This document shows, piece after piece, positions 13,179 through 24,500 of a stretch of 64,000 nucleotides of DNA. Origin of the DNA: Marisa cornuarietis (Eukaryota > Mollusca > Gastropoda > Architaenioglossa > Ampullariidae). The stretch is from the NCBI GenBank assembly GCA_004794655.1, contig SMMW01000056.1, positions 1,364,001 to 1,428,000 of the forward strand. Direction: 5' to 3'. The notes under the pieces are model-generated. The model was not told where the DNA came from and searched no databases. It saw only the letters and a program-made list of their open reading frames with translations. A program made the translations under genes and the position numbers. Within the stretch, counting starts at the first letter, position 1; each line of letters starts with the position of its first letter.

Positions 13179-14379
13179 ATTTCTCCTACATTGCTGTTGA
13201 TTGGGAAACTGACAGTGGATGCATGTTATCCTCTGCATGAATGAGAGGTGGTTGGGGGAAAGGGTGAAAGGTGAAGAGTGACTGGCTGTGTGTATTTTCA
13301 AGAACATTTAGCTCATTAAACATGCTCTTTACTGTAGAATTATTTTTCTGTTTTACTATTTATAGGCAATGGCATTTTATAAGAAAGTGTGTGTTTAGTA
13401 ATCTATTTAGTGGGAAAGGTTCCAAAAATTTTTTTTAATTATTTTATAATATAAAAACATCGTCACAACAGATGCTATTGATTTGTTTTACAACTAACAA
13501 TTTAAAAAAAAACATTGTTTTTGATTTTGGGGAAACAATTGTATAGATTGTTTTGTTACAAAAACAAAACATCTACTTTAAGAATTTAAGGTATGCAAAC
13601 AAAGAACCGGAAACACGAAGCCTGTCTAAAGGAAAGTCGATACTTACACCGGGCCTGAAAATGATGGAGCTGAGGGGCATCCCATAATAATCCTTCCAGC
13701 AGTGCAAAGCAATATGCCAGAGGATGGAAAAGTGCATTAGACTCGAGGGGGATTATTTTGAAAGGGATACCATGTTGTTTGTTGTTCGGAATTGAAATAA
13801 ATTGTTTGTGACACCAAACCGGTTACATTTTAGACACACCTCGTATGTAGGCCAAAAGAACATGGTAGCAAACAGGAACTCCTTACTGTAGATCCTGTGT
13901 AGGATATTCGGTAATAGGGGTAGGGCCAATTTTAAAGTGTGGGGCTTGATGAGAAGATATTTTAGTAATGTGGCACGTGAATTGATCGCATGATCATGGC
14001 CAATGATTGGTTATAACCACACCTATGTGGGGCTAGTTTGTAATAGTGATGATAATAGGGTTTGTACAGCCTATTACCTAGTGTGGATGTAAAATCAACA
14101 TGCTGCACACAAAAGACTACAAGCAAACCGACAGTCAGCCATATGATAAACAAATCGTCAGCAAACAGATAATAGCATGAAAAAAGTGCAAGGATGAATT
14201 CAGCATAGGTAAGCAGTGTATGGAATTATGTGAGAGATAACTGGTTTGACCTCGGAGAAGACTGCGTTTTTGATATGCGGCTTGACTGTTTAAACGCGTG
14301 TTGCCTTAAATCCATTCATTCGTGCATTTTCTCTTTCGTTGTCACATTTATATTCATGTCATCTCTTGTCCCGGTCCTG

Positions 14380-14735
14380 GGGGCGTGGGTACAGTAGCGT
14401 AATGGTAAAGCTCTCGTCTCTCTTCAATGTTAGGCCTGGGCTTAGAACTCGTTAGAGTTCAGGTTTTTTCCGGGTGCTTTGATACTGTTTTCCAATCACC
14501 CTAATTGTTGTGAAATCATAGCTAAGAGGAAGCACTTTCTTACTTCATAAACCAAACAACCCTCTTTTTGCAGAGGCGCAACTTTTAGAACACTGCTCCA
14601 ATGTTCCTTGGTTCGGATCTCGCTTGAGTTCATTCTCAGTGGACATACCACTTGTTTACAGGGCTGGAGTAGTTCACCGTGATACAGCCTTAGATGATGA
14701 CTCCGCATAAAAGCAGTAACTGACTCTCCATTCAC
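14380..14735 (+). mobile_element. two adjacent, decayed tRNA-type SINE fragments
   Basis: The first (about 14380-14560) has a head AGTAGCGTAATGGTAAAGC and a later TCCGGGTGCTTTGATACTG body with GGAAGCACTTTCTTAC, which resembles the body of the 44401-44612 SINE. The second (about 14560-14735) has a B-box-like GGTTCGGATCTCGC near 14611 and the phrase TTTACAGGGCTGGAGTAG. That phrase recurs, slightly changed, near 15250. Ends are approximate. Confidence 0.5.
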
Positions 14736-15349
14736 ATTTTTTTCTTATTTTTAAGAGTATTGGACGAGAGTTCGTTAGGCCTAGACCTGTGATTGGAAAA
14801 CGTTCTATGGTCACACAACCTCTGCCTGGCTATGGGACCAGTCCTGTATGTTCTGTAATCATGCAAACATTTTCTAACGTGCACTTAAATGCTAAACCGT
14901 CTGTCACCACGATGAGAATCGGGTGTCACAGGTTCAGATCGCAACCCGAGAAACCTGGATACGGGGCTGACCGTCGATGGTTTTCTCAGTGCTCTTGTTT
15001 CCAGCATCATTAATTAATCACATTATTAAATGGAGCGACCAATCCGGCTTCTGTCTCGAGAACTAGATGACATCATTAGAATGTACATTTGTGTGGCTGT
15101 ATTGTGGGGGATGTAGGAAGTACGTGTCGCTGTCGCTCGGCGGTCCGGTTGCGCAACGGTCGCCATTACAATGAGGTTTAGCTGTCCTGGACTCAGGTGA
15201 GTCAGGTCTAGCGCATTGGGTTTTTTTTTAATGCATGTGACATCTATTTACAGGGCTGGATGATACAATCTTAGTTGCTGGCTCAGCGTAAAGCACCAAT
15301 TCCCTCCTCACCTCTTTCTTGTGGTCATCTCTTCCCTCTGGAATTTTCA

Positions 15350-15445
15350 CCAACTGCCGAGTGGTTAGAGCATTTTTGCCCAAACGTGGAGGGACACCGG
15401 TTCGATACCCCAGTCTACCTGGCTGTACTTAACAATATCGAACAC
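15350..15445 (+). mobile_element. tRNA-like SINE head
   Basis: An A box CTGCCGAGTGGTTAGAGCA (15356-15374) and a B box CCGGTTCGATACC (about 15399-15411) are spaced as in class-II (Leu/Ser-like) tRNAs. The acceptor stem does not pair and the sequence runs on into non-tRNA DNA, so it is a SINE head. It shares GCCGAGTGGTTAGAGCA with the SINEs at 16161-16431 and 63054-63326. Confidence 0.6.
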
Positions 15446-15747
15446 TGACCCCGCTTGCAAGCCTAAAAATCCAATGTGACCGTGTTTGTCAAGAACTGGT
15501 CGAAAGAATAAGTAAACCTGCTGCACGACTGCTTTGGTCGTATCGAATGGATCATTTTTCTTGTGGGGGATGTAAACCAAGCGACTGAAATTATGTCTGA
15601 TTACATTTTATTTTTAATAACATGATCATTCATAGGGAATTTGTCAAAATATATCTTAACAACATTCATGGGTCTCCCAATCACTAAAAAGTATCGTAAA
15701 CGAGAAGACGGCTTTCCAGAAGAAGGATCATGTCGAAGAAGACAGAC

Positions 15748-15915
15748 AATGACAATGACAATTCTTTATTAACGAGAGGTAAATAAGCGAGAAGGTGCTT
15801 TTTTCATTTAGCCCTCGCCCCGTACGGGGAAAGAATAAACAAATAATTAAAAGAATACAAAAATAATTGGTAATAAACATGAGATAAAACATCAAATAAG
15901 AGTGGAAGGTGAATA
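15748..15915 (-). mobile_element. (TCATTG)n-tailed dispersed repeat, minus strand
   Basis: On the minus strand it reads from CACCTTCCACTCTTATTTGA through a palindrome CCCCGTACGGGG and CACCTTCTCGCTTATTTACC to AATAAAGAATTGTCATTG, with the hexamer repeated. The same order is seen on the plus strand at 26971-27138. The simple tail points to retroposition; the family name is unknown to me. Confidence 0.72.
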
Positions 15916-16160
15916 TGTACAAGGTGATTGTTAAGAGAAAAAAAGTACAAACAACAACAACAACAAAGCTTAAGTCAAGAGATCGACATGGTGAAGATAA
16001 TAAAGAAAGGGTAGAACGTAACTTTCGGACAGGAAAAATGAGAGATGCATGACGAGGGTTGAAAATTCTTGATAGTACAAGTATCATTACAAGATTCACT
16101 TGGATCAAAACTGAACAGATTTTTCCAATGGGCAGATATGAATTCGGAGTGGGGCAGGAA

Positions 16161-16431
16161 GGTAAAAAGGTAAAGGTCATCCCATAATCTTTTCAGGTCG
16201 TTGGGGAGTGAGGTGTTAGAGACCCCACTTTTCTCGGAGCCAGCTTTTACATGAGGGTGGTGCCAATATCCTCTCCCTCGCTTCCTTACCTTCCCCAACA
16301 CTCTATGGAGTCAGGTACCCATTCCCATCAGCTGGGTCGACTGGGGGAAAGTATGCTGCGCTTATCGGCAATTGAACCAGCGCTCTCGGTTCGGTCGCCA
16401 GCGCTCTAACCACTCGCCCATCCGCTTCCCC
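16161..16431 (-). mobile_element. SINE with tRNA head and 11-bp target-site duplication
   Basis: On the minus strand it starts GGGGAAGCGGAT and has a Leu/Ser-like A box (GAGTGGTTAGAGCGCTGG) and a B box (GGTTCAATTGCC). A roughly 180-bp unrelated body follows, ending in CTTTACC-type repeats. TGGGGCAGGAA occurs at 16150-16160 and again at 16432-16442, a direct duplication exactly at the ends. It aligns along its length with 63054-63326. Confidence 0.85.
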
Positions 16432-16830
16432 TGGGGCAGGAAACAGTGTGACTAAGAGTCGAGGTGCTTGCACAGTCTCCCAATCCTTCATCGACAACTC
16501 AACACAAATCGTGGAGACTGGAGTCCAAAGACGGTCGCCAGCCCCAGGGTCAAGCTGCTGCCATGGTCCACCTAGTGCATGCATGCGTGGGTGTTTGTGT
16601 GCGTGTCTGCCTGTGTTTGTGCGCTTGCTTGTGTCGGGTTCTGTCCTGCTCCACACTACTACAGCATGAGTGCATTGTATGAATGTCGGGCGAAGACTAA
16701 GGCTACCTTGATTTAAGATTGCTGCCGAGTGTTAGCCAATAATTACCAGCTACTTCCATCAGGTGCCCAGATTATCAACTGGCAGACTACAGAGGAGTTT
16801 CATTCCTTTGTCTATAATTCGGCTGAACAA

Positions 16831-16864
<34 letters not shown>
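16831..16864. repeat. (GT)n(GA)n microsatellite
   Basis: About eight GT units run directly into about nine GA units. The compound TG/GA type also occurs at 1429-1460. Confidence 0.9.
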
Positions 16865-17049
16865 CGTCTGTGCGTAGGTTTGCTAGAACTGAGCGTGGAG
16901 AATAATTTACATTCATCTATTTTTGTGACCGTGTCAACGTTAAATGAAACTGAGCTCCTTTTTAAAAGATATTGTCATTTCTTCACTTTTCACGTTTTTC
17001 TTGTAAATGTTTGCAGCAAAATACCTACATGAATTTCTCTTATGAGACA

Positions 17050-18180
17050 ATGAAGTTGTTTTGTATGTAGAAGGTCGGGAAAGCAAGACAACGAAGAGAT
17101 GGGCACCGCCTTCACAAGAAGCTGACATCAGCACCACTGTGGACAAACTGCTGTCAGAAAAACAGGCTGGCTTCAGACTAGGTACAAGCACAGTTAAACA
17201 CATTCATCCTGATCGAGAAGTACCTTCAGCTTCAGCGGGACCTCTATCCCAACTTCATTGACTTTTAAGAAGGCTGTCGACAGAATTCTGGGTCGAGGGG
17301 CTATGGCATGTGATGCGAAAATTCAACATCGAAGAAGGCCTCGTCCAAGTCATCGAAGCGCTGTATGATAGATAACTCAACGAGCGCACGTATTAACAAA
17401 AAAAAAAAAAAAGAAACCTCCAAGATCTTATTAGCAGATAGACAGTTCGAAAGCATGTGGAATGGAGACCATAGCACTGATTAAAAACAAAGTTATGATC
17501 ACTGGTATGGCAAAGCCGAGATCTACATGAATGGGGTACAGGTACAGCTCAAAGAAGCAAACAGCTTTAAATACTTGGCAGTCACCCTCTCCAAGGATGG
17601 CATCTCAACGACAGGCATCTGCATAATCTGCAACAGCGACAGCGGCAATGGCTAGACTGGATAGGACCTGGCATAGGTTTGATACAAAGTATACAACCTA
17701 TGCTGTAGTACAGATACCGTTATACGGGTGTGAAACGTGGATTCTGTTTGTCGGTACGGATAGAACAATCCGGGTATTCGAGAGCACGTGCCTAGGAATG
17801 AAGGAGACTGTTCCGAATCCCACACAGTGACCACGAAATCAAGGACTTTGTACGCAGCACGGTTGCCACAGTCGTAGACCACCAGGAACCTCTACTTGCA
17901 AGAGTCAAGCGACCTAAGCTGGTCTGGTTTGGCCATGTGATCCGACACAACACCTGTCGAAGACTGTCCTTTGAAGTACCTTGGAGGGTGGTCAACACCC
18001 TGGTGGTCAGAAAAAGAATTGGCTTACAAGTTACAAGCATCAAAAACTGGACTGCAGTGCCGAATATGCTCACCATCGCCTCAAAAATAGGCAGGAGTGG
18101 AGGGCGCTATATCAGGTGCCAGCGCCACATCTATCTATATGCTCCCTCCCCACTCCTAGGTACCAGTCAAGGGCCATGAC
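17050..18180 (+). pseudogene. fossil LINE reverse transcriptase, internally deleted
   Basis: Broken frames on the plus strand follow the order of an animal non-LTR element ORF2. KQAGFRLGTST (near 17160) is followed by an FKKAVDRI-type palm motif (near 17262), NSFKYLAVTLSKDG (near 17560), AAMARLDRTW (near 17640), a degraded LYGCETW block (near 17720), a WFGHV-like block in another frame (near 17925) and EWRALYQVPAP (near 18094). The catalytic YADD/FADD segment is missing; an A15 run near 17398 sits at that point. There are many stops and frameshifts, so it is inactive. Confidence 0.75.
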
Positions 18181-18428
18181 ATTCATAACAAAGAAACTAC
18201 GACAGTCTCTGTCTCAGGCCAGATGACAACACGTGGGGCTTTATGAAGCGCAGCCTTTAGAATTTTGCTCGCGACGCCCCCAAACAGGGCCTCAGCACGA
18301 CTGGTTCACCTGTCATGACCTACTTTCTTCACCTGTCAGCGCGGGACTGTCCTCGCGGCGTCAACGAACTGATCGAAAGAGAGGTTACAGGAGTCAGGGC
18401 TTCGACGAGCGATGAGAGAGTGACGACG

Positions 18429-21400
18429 ATGAAGGCGGTGTTTGTGATTTTCGTCGCCATCGGCACCATTTTTCTGGCACTCGAGAGTGGTAAGTCTCGC
18501 CAACTTTGTGACCGCCACCTGCACGGGACACGTGAAAGTATTTATTTGACTTTATCAACCCTTTGACAAAATGCGGAAATGCAAGTATGGCAGCCATGAT
18601 AAGCCCTCGGTAGTGTTACCTTCACGAGAATCAGTAACATAATTTGACATGTAATAGCTCAGTATTAGATACAAAAACCACGTGTGTTCAAAGTATTACG
18701 GCCATTTATGTTTGCTACTTACATGTTTGTCATAATACACTTACTGTATGTGAGTGGGGAGAACCAGTTTCCTCCCAGAGACAAGAGAAGAGGGGAGAAG
18801 AAAAAAATAAGAGCGCGTGCACGATACACTAATCCCATTCACGCAGAAGTAACGAGATGACTGGATGAATAAATAACAGGCTCTTGCGTGATGCTTGTAC
18901 ACAGTGCAGTGAACAGACAGCACAGACCTTTATTAATCTCACTTTTAGTATACTAATAGACACCCCTGTCCTAAAAAAAATCATACAAGACAGTTTAAGC
19001 ATGTCTGCTTTCACATCAGATTTGGGTATAGCTGTGTTAAGGGCCTAATTTAACTGTGAACAGTGAACACAGTACTGTATAGTATATTTTGGGTCCAAAA
19101 TGTGTTATTGTTATATTAAAAATGTGTTTTAGGAACACTGTAACATAACCTTAACCTCATATATTAAAAAATAACCACATAGAAAATAAACAACAGGTTT
19201 ATATTCCTGCTGTGGCAGATATTGTAATCTTGTTCACTCAGTTCTTTCTTGCATTGTTTACAGGAATTGCCATCAAGTGTTTTGTTTGCAATTCTTACCA
19301 CCAAGCAGACTGTGCGGATTGGTTTGATAACGTCACACAGCACTTAGTTCAGTGTGAAGATGATCAAAATAGATGTCGTAAAGTTGTTCAGGAAGGTTGG
19401 TAACTGTTGATTCCCTAATTTATGTTTTCTTATTGCTTAACTGGTTAAGTTTGTTGATGATTTTCATGTAGACTTCCTTTGACACAATTTGTTTTTCAAA
19501 ATGTATACTTTCATATAAAGATGAGAAAAACTTTTAAAATCTTGTAAAAGTTGACTCACGCACAATTATTTTCAAATTACTGTGCATAGTACTTTCCTTA
19601 AATCCAACAGATAAAGATAAGTTTGTCCTTCTTTGAGGTAAAGTCCTCTAAATTTTAAAGTTGTCTCTTGCATTTTGAAAAGAAATTGCAAAGTTAGGCT
19701 TGCTATCACCACAGGGCCTCATTAATAATAGCTGTTAGATCTTTATTTGGGGCTAACTTTGTTTGACAAGGGTTAAGGGCTATTCTCACATTGCATTGTT
19801 TTCAGGGTTTTGCGCATGCAAGATTTTGCTTATAATGTAGCTTTGCAATAGTTTTCCTTTCACACAGCAAGGCCACTTGCAAATGGCTTGCAAGGTGACA
19901 TCATCCGTAAGAGGAGTATGGGTAGTTAGCAATGTAGCCGACAACATTGACGAAAAGATACAGTAACCCCATGTGGCTGCCTTATTCATATTACTTAAGG
20001 AAACAGAGAGAGAGAGAAGAAACAGATGTGGGCGAGGGAGTGAGTTAATTATACATAGGTATATTAATCTCCCACAGTAATTATAACATACAACATTTCT
20101 ACTCAGACCTCTTCAGCATTTTCACCATGGACCATCATCTACTGGATAAGTGTCTCAGGTTTATATCCGGTGTACGTCTCGGCTTTCCTTATCAGCGAGC
20201 CCGTGTTTCTGGTTCCGGTTTGCTGTTGCGAAGAGACACGGACCTTCATTTAATTTTAATAAAAGTCAGTGGTTTGCAGACATAAATGGATTCGAAAAAA
20301 ACTGACAGGTGCAAATTGTTGCATTGTTGGATGTCATACCAATAAAGCGAGATGTCGTTATCCTCAACAAACAGTAAACATCTATCCTCGTCGCCATCAT
20401 AGCTTACAATACCAACCGACCTTAGCAACGGGGGACTTCCCTATTGTCGTCTGCTAGTAAATGGCGTTGTCGTGAACTCAGTGTTACCACAGACCTTCAT
20501 ATGTGGCATTTATTAAATTAGTTCTTAAAGTAAAGGCTTTTTGTAACAACATAATCTATATAATTGTTTCCAAAAAATCAAAAACGATGCTTTTTTTAAA
20601 AATTGTTAGTGGTAGAGCAATTCAATAGCATGTGTTGTGACGATGTTTTTATATGATAAAATTGATGATAAACCCACATGCGTTTTCTATAAACAACCAA
20701 AATACATTTTACAGAAAATACTACTGTTGATTTTGCAGTCAGTCTTCTTTAACAAGGATCTTATGACAGAAAAGCTTAATTACTTCTAAAATTTCTTCGA
20801 CGTTAGGAAAACCCGCCATTTTGAAATCGGAAACGGAAGTGAAAACCTAACGTTGTAGGGTTTGTAACAATTGGTCACTCCTGTGATAGCGCAAAGAGGC
20901 AACGAATGAGAGACACTCATCCAGTAGATGAAGGTTCATGCTTTTTTTTACCTTGGAGGTAAAGGGGAGTCTACTGTGTTCCAGTATTTTGATTGGCTAC
21001 AGCCATACAATGCAGGTCATGCCTTGTGAAAAATAGAATCGTGTCCTATCCGTATCTGTGCAAACCTTGCTTCAAGACCCCTTGCAAACCATGTGCGAAG
21101 GTTACAAGGCTTGTATAACCCCAGTAGTGAGGTACATTGCAACGTGATTATAGCCCTTTAGCCTTTAAGGATGAATGTTGCTTTGTATTTTGTTTGCTTT
21201 TGCGTGAGCCCTGCTTATGTCATTTTTATTTTGTTTGTGCAGTCTGGATTGATGACCACTGGGATGTTCGCTACATTCGCCAGTGTGCGAAGGATGGTAC
21301 AATAGGTCCTTACCAAGGTCGTATATGTCAGGAAAGATACGGCTCCTACAATGTGCGCATGCGCTACTGTCACTGTGACAACCAAGATGGCTGTAATTCT

Positions 21401-21505
21401 GCTCTGTCAACTAAAATGACACCAGGTTCACATCAGTTAATGCTTTTGATGCTGACTTCCTTTTTCGCTTTTTGTTTGCCACATCTGCTCGTTCTTCGGA
21501 GATGA
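18429..21505 (+). CDS. Ly6/uPAR domain protein, gene A (3 exons)
   Basis: Exons 18429-18489, 19264-19395 and 21243-21505 join with phase-1 GT-AG introns to give 151 residues. Exon 1 encodes a signal peptide (MKAVFVIFVAIGTIFLAL). Exons 2-3 encode a three-finger Ly6 domain with ten cysteines that starts IKCFVC and ends DGCN. NVT is a likely N-glycosylation site. The last 25 residues are hydrophobic and end LRR, consistent with a GPI-attachment signal or a membrane anchor. The nearest style is the invertebrate quiver/sleepless/crooked-neck-like Ly6 group; the ligand is unknown. Exon 3 lies in tandem unit 1, while exons 1-2 lie outside the units and are unique. It looks like one of the two parental genes of the array. 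Confidence 0.88.
20126..20940. mobile_element. TIR DNA transposon in gene A intron 2, with a possible THAP-like remnant
   Basis: The ends are about 31-bp imperfect inverted repeats. CATGGACCATCATCTACTGG starts at 20126, and its mirror, ending CAGTAGATGAAGGTTCATG, finishes at 20940 (about 27 of 31 match). Inside, near 20310-20335, one frame reads NCCIVGCHTN, like the first zinc ligands of THAP domains found in P-type transposases, but the frame soon breaks. It is about 815 bp long and non-autonomous or decayed. No target duplication is clear. The left edge of the 7.36-kb tandem unit (20657) falls inside this element. Confidence 0.62.
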
Positions 21506-24500
21506 TCGTCTTATTTTTTTCTGTTCTCATTTTGCTGTTGGCAACATGTCTGGTAAAAGGCCGTCATATCATTTGCTTTTCTACTGATATGAAGGACTTT
21601 TATTTTGTAGAATGTGGTAGATTCCCTATCAATAGTTGCGCCTTCATCCTTCTCAGTTGTTAAGCAAGTTGGTCTTGAGCAATATGTTCAGCATGCATTA
21701 GCCATTAATGATCCTTCATGATATTACTGTACTTTTGTCACTCTGGTTTCATTCTAGAAGTCAGCAGATAAACACTAACTCCTTTGAGAAGGATGTCAGC
21801 AGATAAACACCAACTCTTCTGAAAAGCCATTTTTAAAGTATAGATATGATTGTAGTTGGGTGGAACAAATTGTCTTGTAAATTTTACCATATCATTTCAT
21901 AAACTCACATCTTTATTTTGATAAAAACTAATTTTCCCTTATGAATATGATTTTTTTGTATCTCACATATCTGAAGAAATATTTTGACGAACAATTCTTG
22001 TGCATATGTTAAGAAGCAGTTTGTGTGTGCATGCATGTGAATATGTGTGTTAATAATATAAAAGTGGCTGGAAGAGCAGCAGAAAGAGAAATAATCATTT
22101 GAATGTGATGCTACCTTAGAGTTTAAATTTTTTTTCTAAACAATAATTCTATACATTTCATTTTTTCCATAAGCGAGTACCTTTATTCATTAAAAGGAAC
22201 ATTATGTGTCCTGTAGATCCTGTGTGACACTAATCATGTATCAAAAGACAGTTTGAAAGCAACAATCCCTGTGAATTTAGAGAGATAATAGTGCAAATCC
22301 ATTTCTTCAACACAGCAGTTTGATGCTGTTATGCAACACTGAAGTTTAATGGTTGAGATGTCGGCAAAACCAACAAAGAAAACCTAGGCATCCTACATGT
22401 TCAGGCAAATCCATTCCTTTTAGCCGTTTCTTGAAGTGTATCTTATGTCCACTTTTTGGACTCAATTTTGGCATCATAGAGGCCTAGTTATCTCCGTGTA
22501 CTTATTTACGTGTAAATTATATAGGAGTTATTCCATATTTCTATACTCCAAACCGACCACGTATTTGATGATTTATAAAGAGGCTCAGCAGTTTTGATTT
22601 TTCCAGCATATTCTTTGTCAGCCTTTACTTTCGGCTGTTCCTCTTGAGAAAAAATTCCATTTGCCCATGTTTTTTGTGCATATGTTTATGTGTTCAGCCA
22701 AAATATTTCACCCATCCCCCTCCCTGAAACAAAAATTCCAATTTGTATCATTGGTCAGTGCTGTAGTCAGCCTGATTGTGTGTCCAAATATCGGTGTCTT
22801 ATGCCATGCATTCTTTCATGAGTTGCAGCAACATCAGTGTCTTTGAATGATGAGTCATGAATGTTACTTATAGAATAAGCTTCCCCATAACTTTTCAAAA
22901 CAATGTTTTAAAGAGGAACATTGAATGGGGTATGTTTGTCACTGGCAGAAGCAATCTTTTGCTCTGCATTGTTATGGATCTGAGTTAGCAATGACTGTTC
23001 ATAATAGGCAGTAGGGGAGAGATTAACACCATTTATTTCTTCCTAATATAACAACATTGTTTACAGTAAATGAATTCACCACACTTACAGTATGACAACT
23101 TCTGTTTTAAAGACCAGTCTCTTCTGCATTATAGTACATACAGATACATGGAGTATGATCTGTACTGTTTATTGTAATGCTGTACTTCCTAGAGCTGCAT
23201 ATTATGATAAAGTCTGTTGGCAAACAATTGAAAGAACATTTGATAGGTTTTTGTAATATTCTTGACAAAATCTGTCTATGAGAAGAAAGACAAAAAGTAC
23301 TGGATGCACAACCTTTGTAAAACTGCTTTAGGAATCATGGTTTTTCTGTGATGTCAGATTGAGCCTATCGGTCCTAAGGATTGTTTTGTTTCCATATTCG
23401 AAAGTTGTATATTTATGACTTTCAAAGTCTTTAGATCTCTGCCAAGATAGTTTTCCAGTGTTGGCTTATACCATTAAATTTTTCTAAAAGATATTTGAAT
23501 TCTGCCCACCTCTTCCTATGGAGGAGTTCCCCTTATAGCTAAAATTATCAAATGATCAAGGTGATGCTAGATAACTAAGCCTGTAATATTAAATATGTAC
23601 GTTTATGTACAACATTTATAATATTTCAGTGAAACAAAGCAGGTTGCAGTAGTAAAGGCATTTTTGAAGTTCTGTATATATGCATATGTTTGCATGTTTT
23701 TTTTGTGCTGTAACTGTCACATTAGCATCAGATTATTTTTTTAACTAGTTTTTAATGAAAAGAAGTATAATCACTTTTCATTTTCTTCAAACTCAGGTCA
23801 TGCATTTCTAATGATGGTATATGATTTAGTTATACATTCAGTTGATGCACTGAAAAGATTTGTTTTTTCCCTTAAGTTGACAGAAGGGGGATGGTGTTGA
23901 TGAATTACCATATGGCTTGTGCTTAACTTGATGTTAAACAAAGTACACATAATCGTCATCACATATCATTTTACAGCAGTTTCAGATGTCAAGGAACTTA
24001 ACTGTGGTAGATCTTCCTAGTTGAATTGTTCTCATATTAACATAAAATTTCATTTACTGCTGTCAATTTTAGGTACATGGCTAATAATGTCTTGCATGCC
24101 ATCTTCCCTTTGTGTTTGGGCTCAGAAGCTGATTGTGTTTTTGTTTTTGTTTGTTTTTTTGTTTTGTTTTTTTGCAAAATTTGAAAAAACAGTGCTATTT
24201 GCAGTCACATCATAATTGTGATGGTGAAGGTTCAATATGTAAGCAAACGAGATTATTTCATGTCATTCATGTGCTTTGTGATTGAAATTGCATTTCATTT
24301 TTACCTTGCAATTAAAAGCTGTTGACATAATGTTAAACCTCCAGGGAAGATAGTTGCTAAAATAGTTTTGAATAACCTGTGAATAGTGTAATAGTAGTGA
24401 TTCAAACTATTGTCATAAGAATGAAACAGCCTGCAGAGTCAAAGCAGGGCCTTAGACACTTACACTGTTTAAATCTTTAATCTAGCTAGCATTATATGCA

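Larger units (their letters stand above)
13179..18428. other. transposon-rich intergenic region between DDX47 and the Ly6 cluster
   Basis: No host gene is recognised. The DDX47 3' UTR begins here; AATAAA at 13796-13801 is a possible but unproven poly(A) signal. The rest is a pile of retroelement pieces, listed separately: tRNA-like SINE fragments, a (TCATTG)n-tailed repeat, a well-preserved SINE with target-site duplications and a fossil LINE. Confidence 0.7.

Noticed and set aside
15356..15411. Candidate tRNA gene (good A and B boxes)
   Set aside because: There is no pairing acceptor stem or anticodon arm and it continues into other sequence, so it is called a SINE head.
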